Positions 63,519 through 64,000 of a DNA stretch of 64,000 nucleotides are shown here, one piece after another. The stretch comes from Agrostemma githago (lineage: Eukaryota > Streptophyta > Magnoliopsida > Caryophyllales > Caryophyllaceae). Location of the stretch: assembly GCA_958450325.1 (NCBI GenBank), contig OY288256.1:43418953-43482952 (forward strand). The letters run 5' to 3'. The number at the start of each line of letters is the position of its first letter. The first letter of the stretch is position 1. The notes below the pieces were generated by a model that saw nothing but the letters and a program-made list of their open reading frames with translations, was not told the DNA's origin and searched no databases. The position numbers were made by a program, and so were the translations under genes.

Positions 63519-64000
63519 ATATCTCTTTTTCTTTTCTTTTGTGCTTGTATTTGTGTTTATGTTTGTTTGTATAGTTTGGTTTCTAAGATTTATTAGCCTT
63601 TTATGAACTCTTGTTCATTTGGATTTTTGATGAGCGATGTGAGGGAGGGATTTTGATGTTGTATATGAATTTATTGTGATAGGTGTGAAGGAAAGGAGAT
63701 TCCTAGAGGAGATTAGATAATGATAGAGCTTGGATCGTGAGTATAGAAGTCGGTTTTTGAAGCTTCGGTGAAGCTTTTTGGGGTTTTGGAGGTCAAGAAG
63801 ACCCATCCCGGGCGGGAAGGGAGCTTCTCGACCGGGAAGAAGCCGTCCCGATCGGGATGGAGGTGCAGAAATTGGAGCTTGCTGGAGTGTCGTCCCGACC
63901 GGGAAGGTGGCTTCCTGACCGGGACGAGTGTGTCTTCCCGATCGGGACCATCCATCCCGACCGGGATGGTCTCTTTTCTCCTCTTTTGGCCTCTTCTTTG
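63519..64000 (+). other. E9 unit 2 3' non-coding region, start
   Basis: Palindromes start at 63806, 63826, 63846, 63893, 63913, 63936 and 63955; one unit is missing compared with unit 1. The window ends inside the region. Confidence 0.88.

Larger units (their letters stand above)
54462..64000 (+). mobile_element. E9: tandem type B element, LTR-internal-LTR-internal
   Basis: Unit 1 is LTR 54462-56053 plus internal 56054-60478; unit 2 is LTR 60479-62070 plus internal 62071 onward, cut by the window edge. The period is 6,017 bp and the units are nearly identical. A single shared LTR separates the internal regions, as expected from unequal LTR recombination. No polymerase or integrase is present. 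Confidence 0.92.

Overview
This window is a nest of plant LTR retrotransposons; no host gene is recognisable. The organism is a flowering plant, probably a eudicot, and the locus looks like heterochromatin. The lineages are plant-specific Ty3/Gypsy: Athila-type Gag-protease proteins with an Asp-tRNA-type primer binding site (TGGCGCCGTTGCCGGGGA), and one Tat/Ogre-type element. The species cannot be told from the sequence.

Layout, using my own labels. E1 (609-10131, +) is the only complete element. It sits, with a 5-bp target duplication (ACTCC), in the 3' LTR of E2 (1-16600, -, open at the left edge). E2 sits in the gag-pro gene of E3 (16601-21266, -). E3 sits in the 3' LTR of E4 (21267-30791, -). 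E4 sits in the 3' non-coding region of E5 (30792-41576, -). E5 also holds E6 (32552-37260, +), a rearranged 3'region-LTR-PBS-LTR block. E5 interrupts the Tat element E7 (41577-48174, -), which interrupts the protease region of E8 (48175-53704, +). E8 abuts X (53705-54461, -), a fragment of another retroelement protein gene. On the far side of X lies E9 (54462-64000, +), a tandem LTR-internal-LTR-internal array that runs off the right edge. The nest is therefore about seven insertions deep. Each join is supported by matching flanks to an uninterrupted copy elsewhere in the window or by a broken reading frame.

The Athila-like elements fall into two coding types with the same LTR, primer site and about 3 kb of 3' non-coding sequence. 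Type A (E1, E3, E4, E8) encodes one Gag-protease polyprotein. Type B (E2, E5, E9) encodes only a protein of about 400 residues that keeps the Gag N-terminal and C-terminal ends and a coiled coil but has no capsid, zinc knuckle or protease. No reverse transcriptase, RNase H or integrase is visible in any of them. They are probably non-autonomous and depend on an unseen relative; whether type B also depends on type A Gag is my inference.

The most unusual structure is in the shared non-coding DNA. (1) Arrays of a 12-bp palindrome, TCCCG-NN-CGGGA, stand just upstream of the LTR TATA box and again in the 3' internal region, with spacings of about 20-23 bp in groups separated by a fixed 47-50 bp gap. 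The unrelated Tat LTR has its own ACTCG-NN-CGAGT array with the same CGATCG core, similar spacing and similar position upstream of TATA. (2) Three successive RNA-type hairpins have different stems but nearly the same nine-base loop (consensus A-Y-K-TGA-Y-TA) in every Athila-like element that spans the region. (3) A run of strong stem-loops precedes the terminal polypurine tract, a second polypurine-like tract lies about 1.7 kb upstream of it, and conserved hairpins flank the coding region on both sides.
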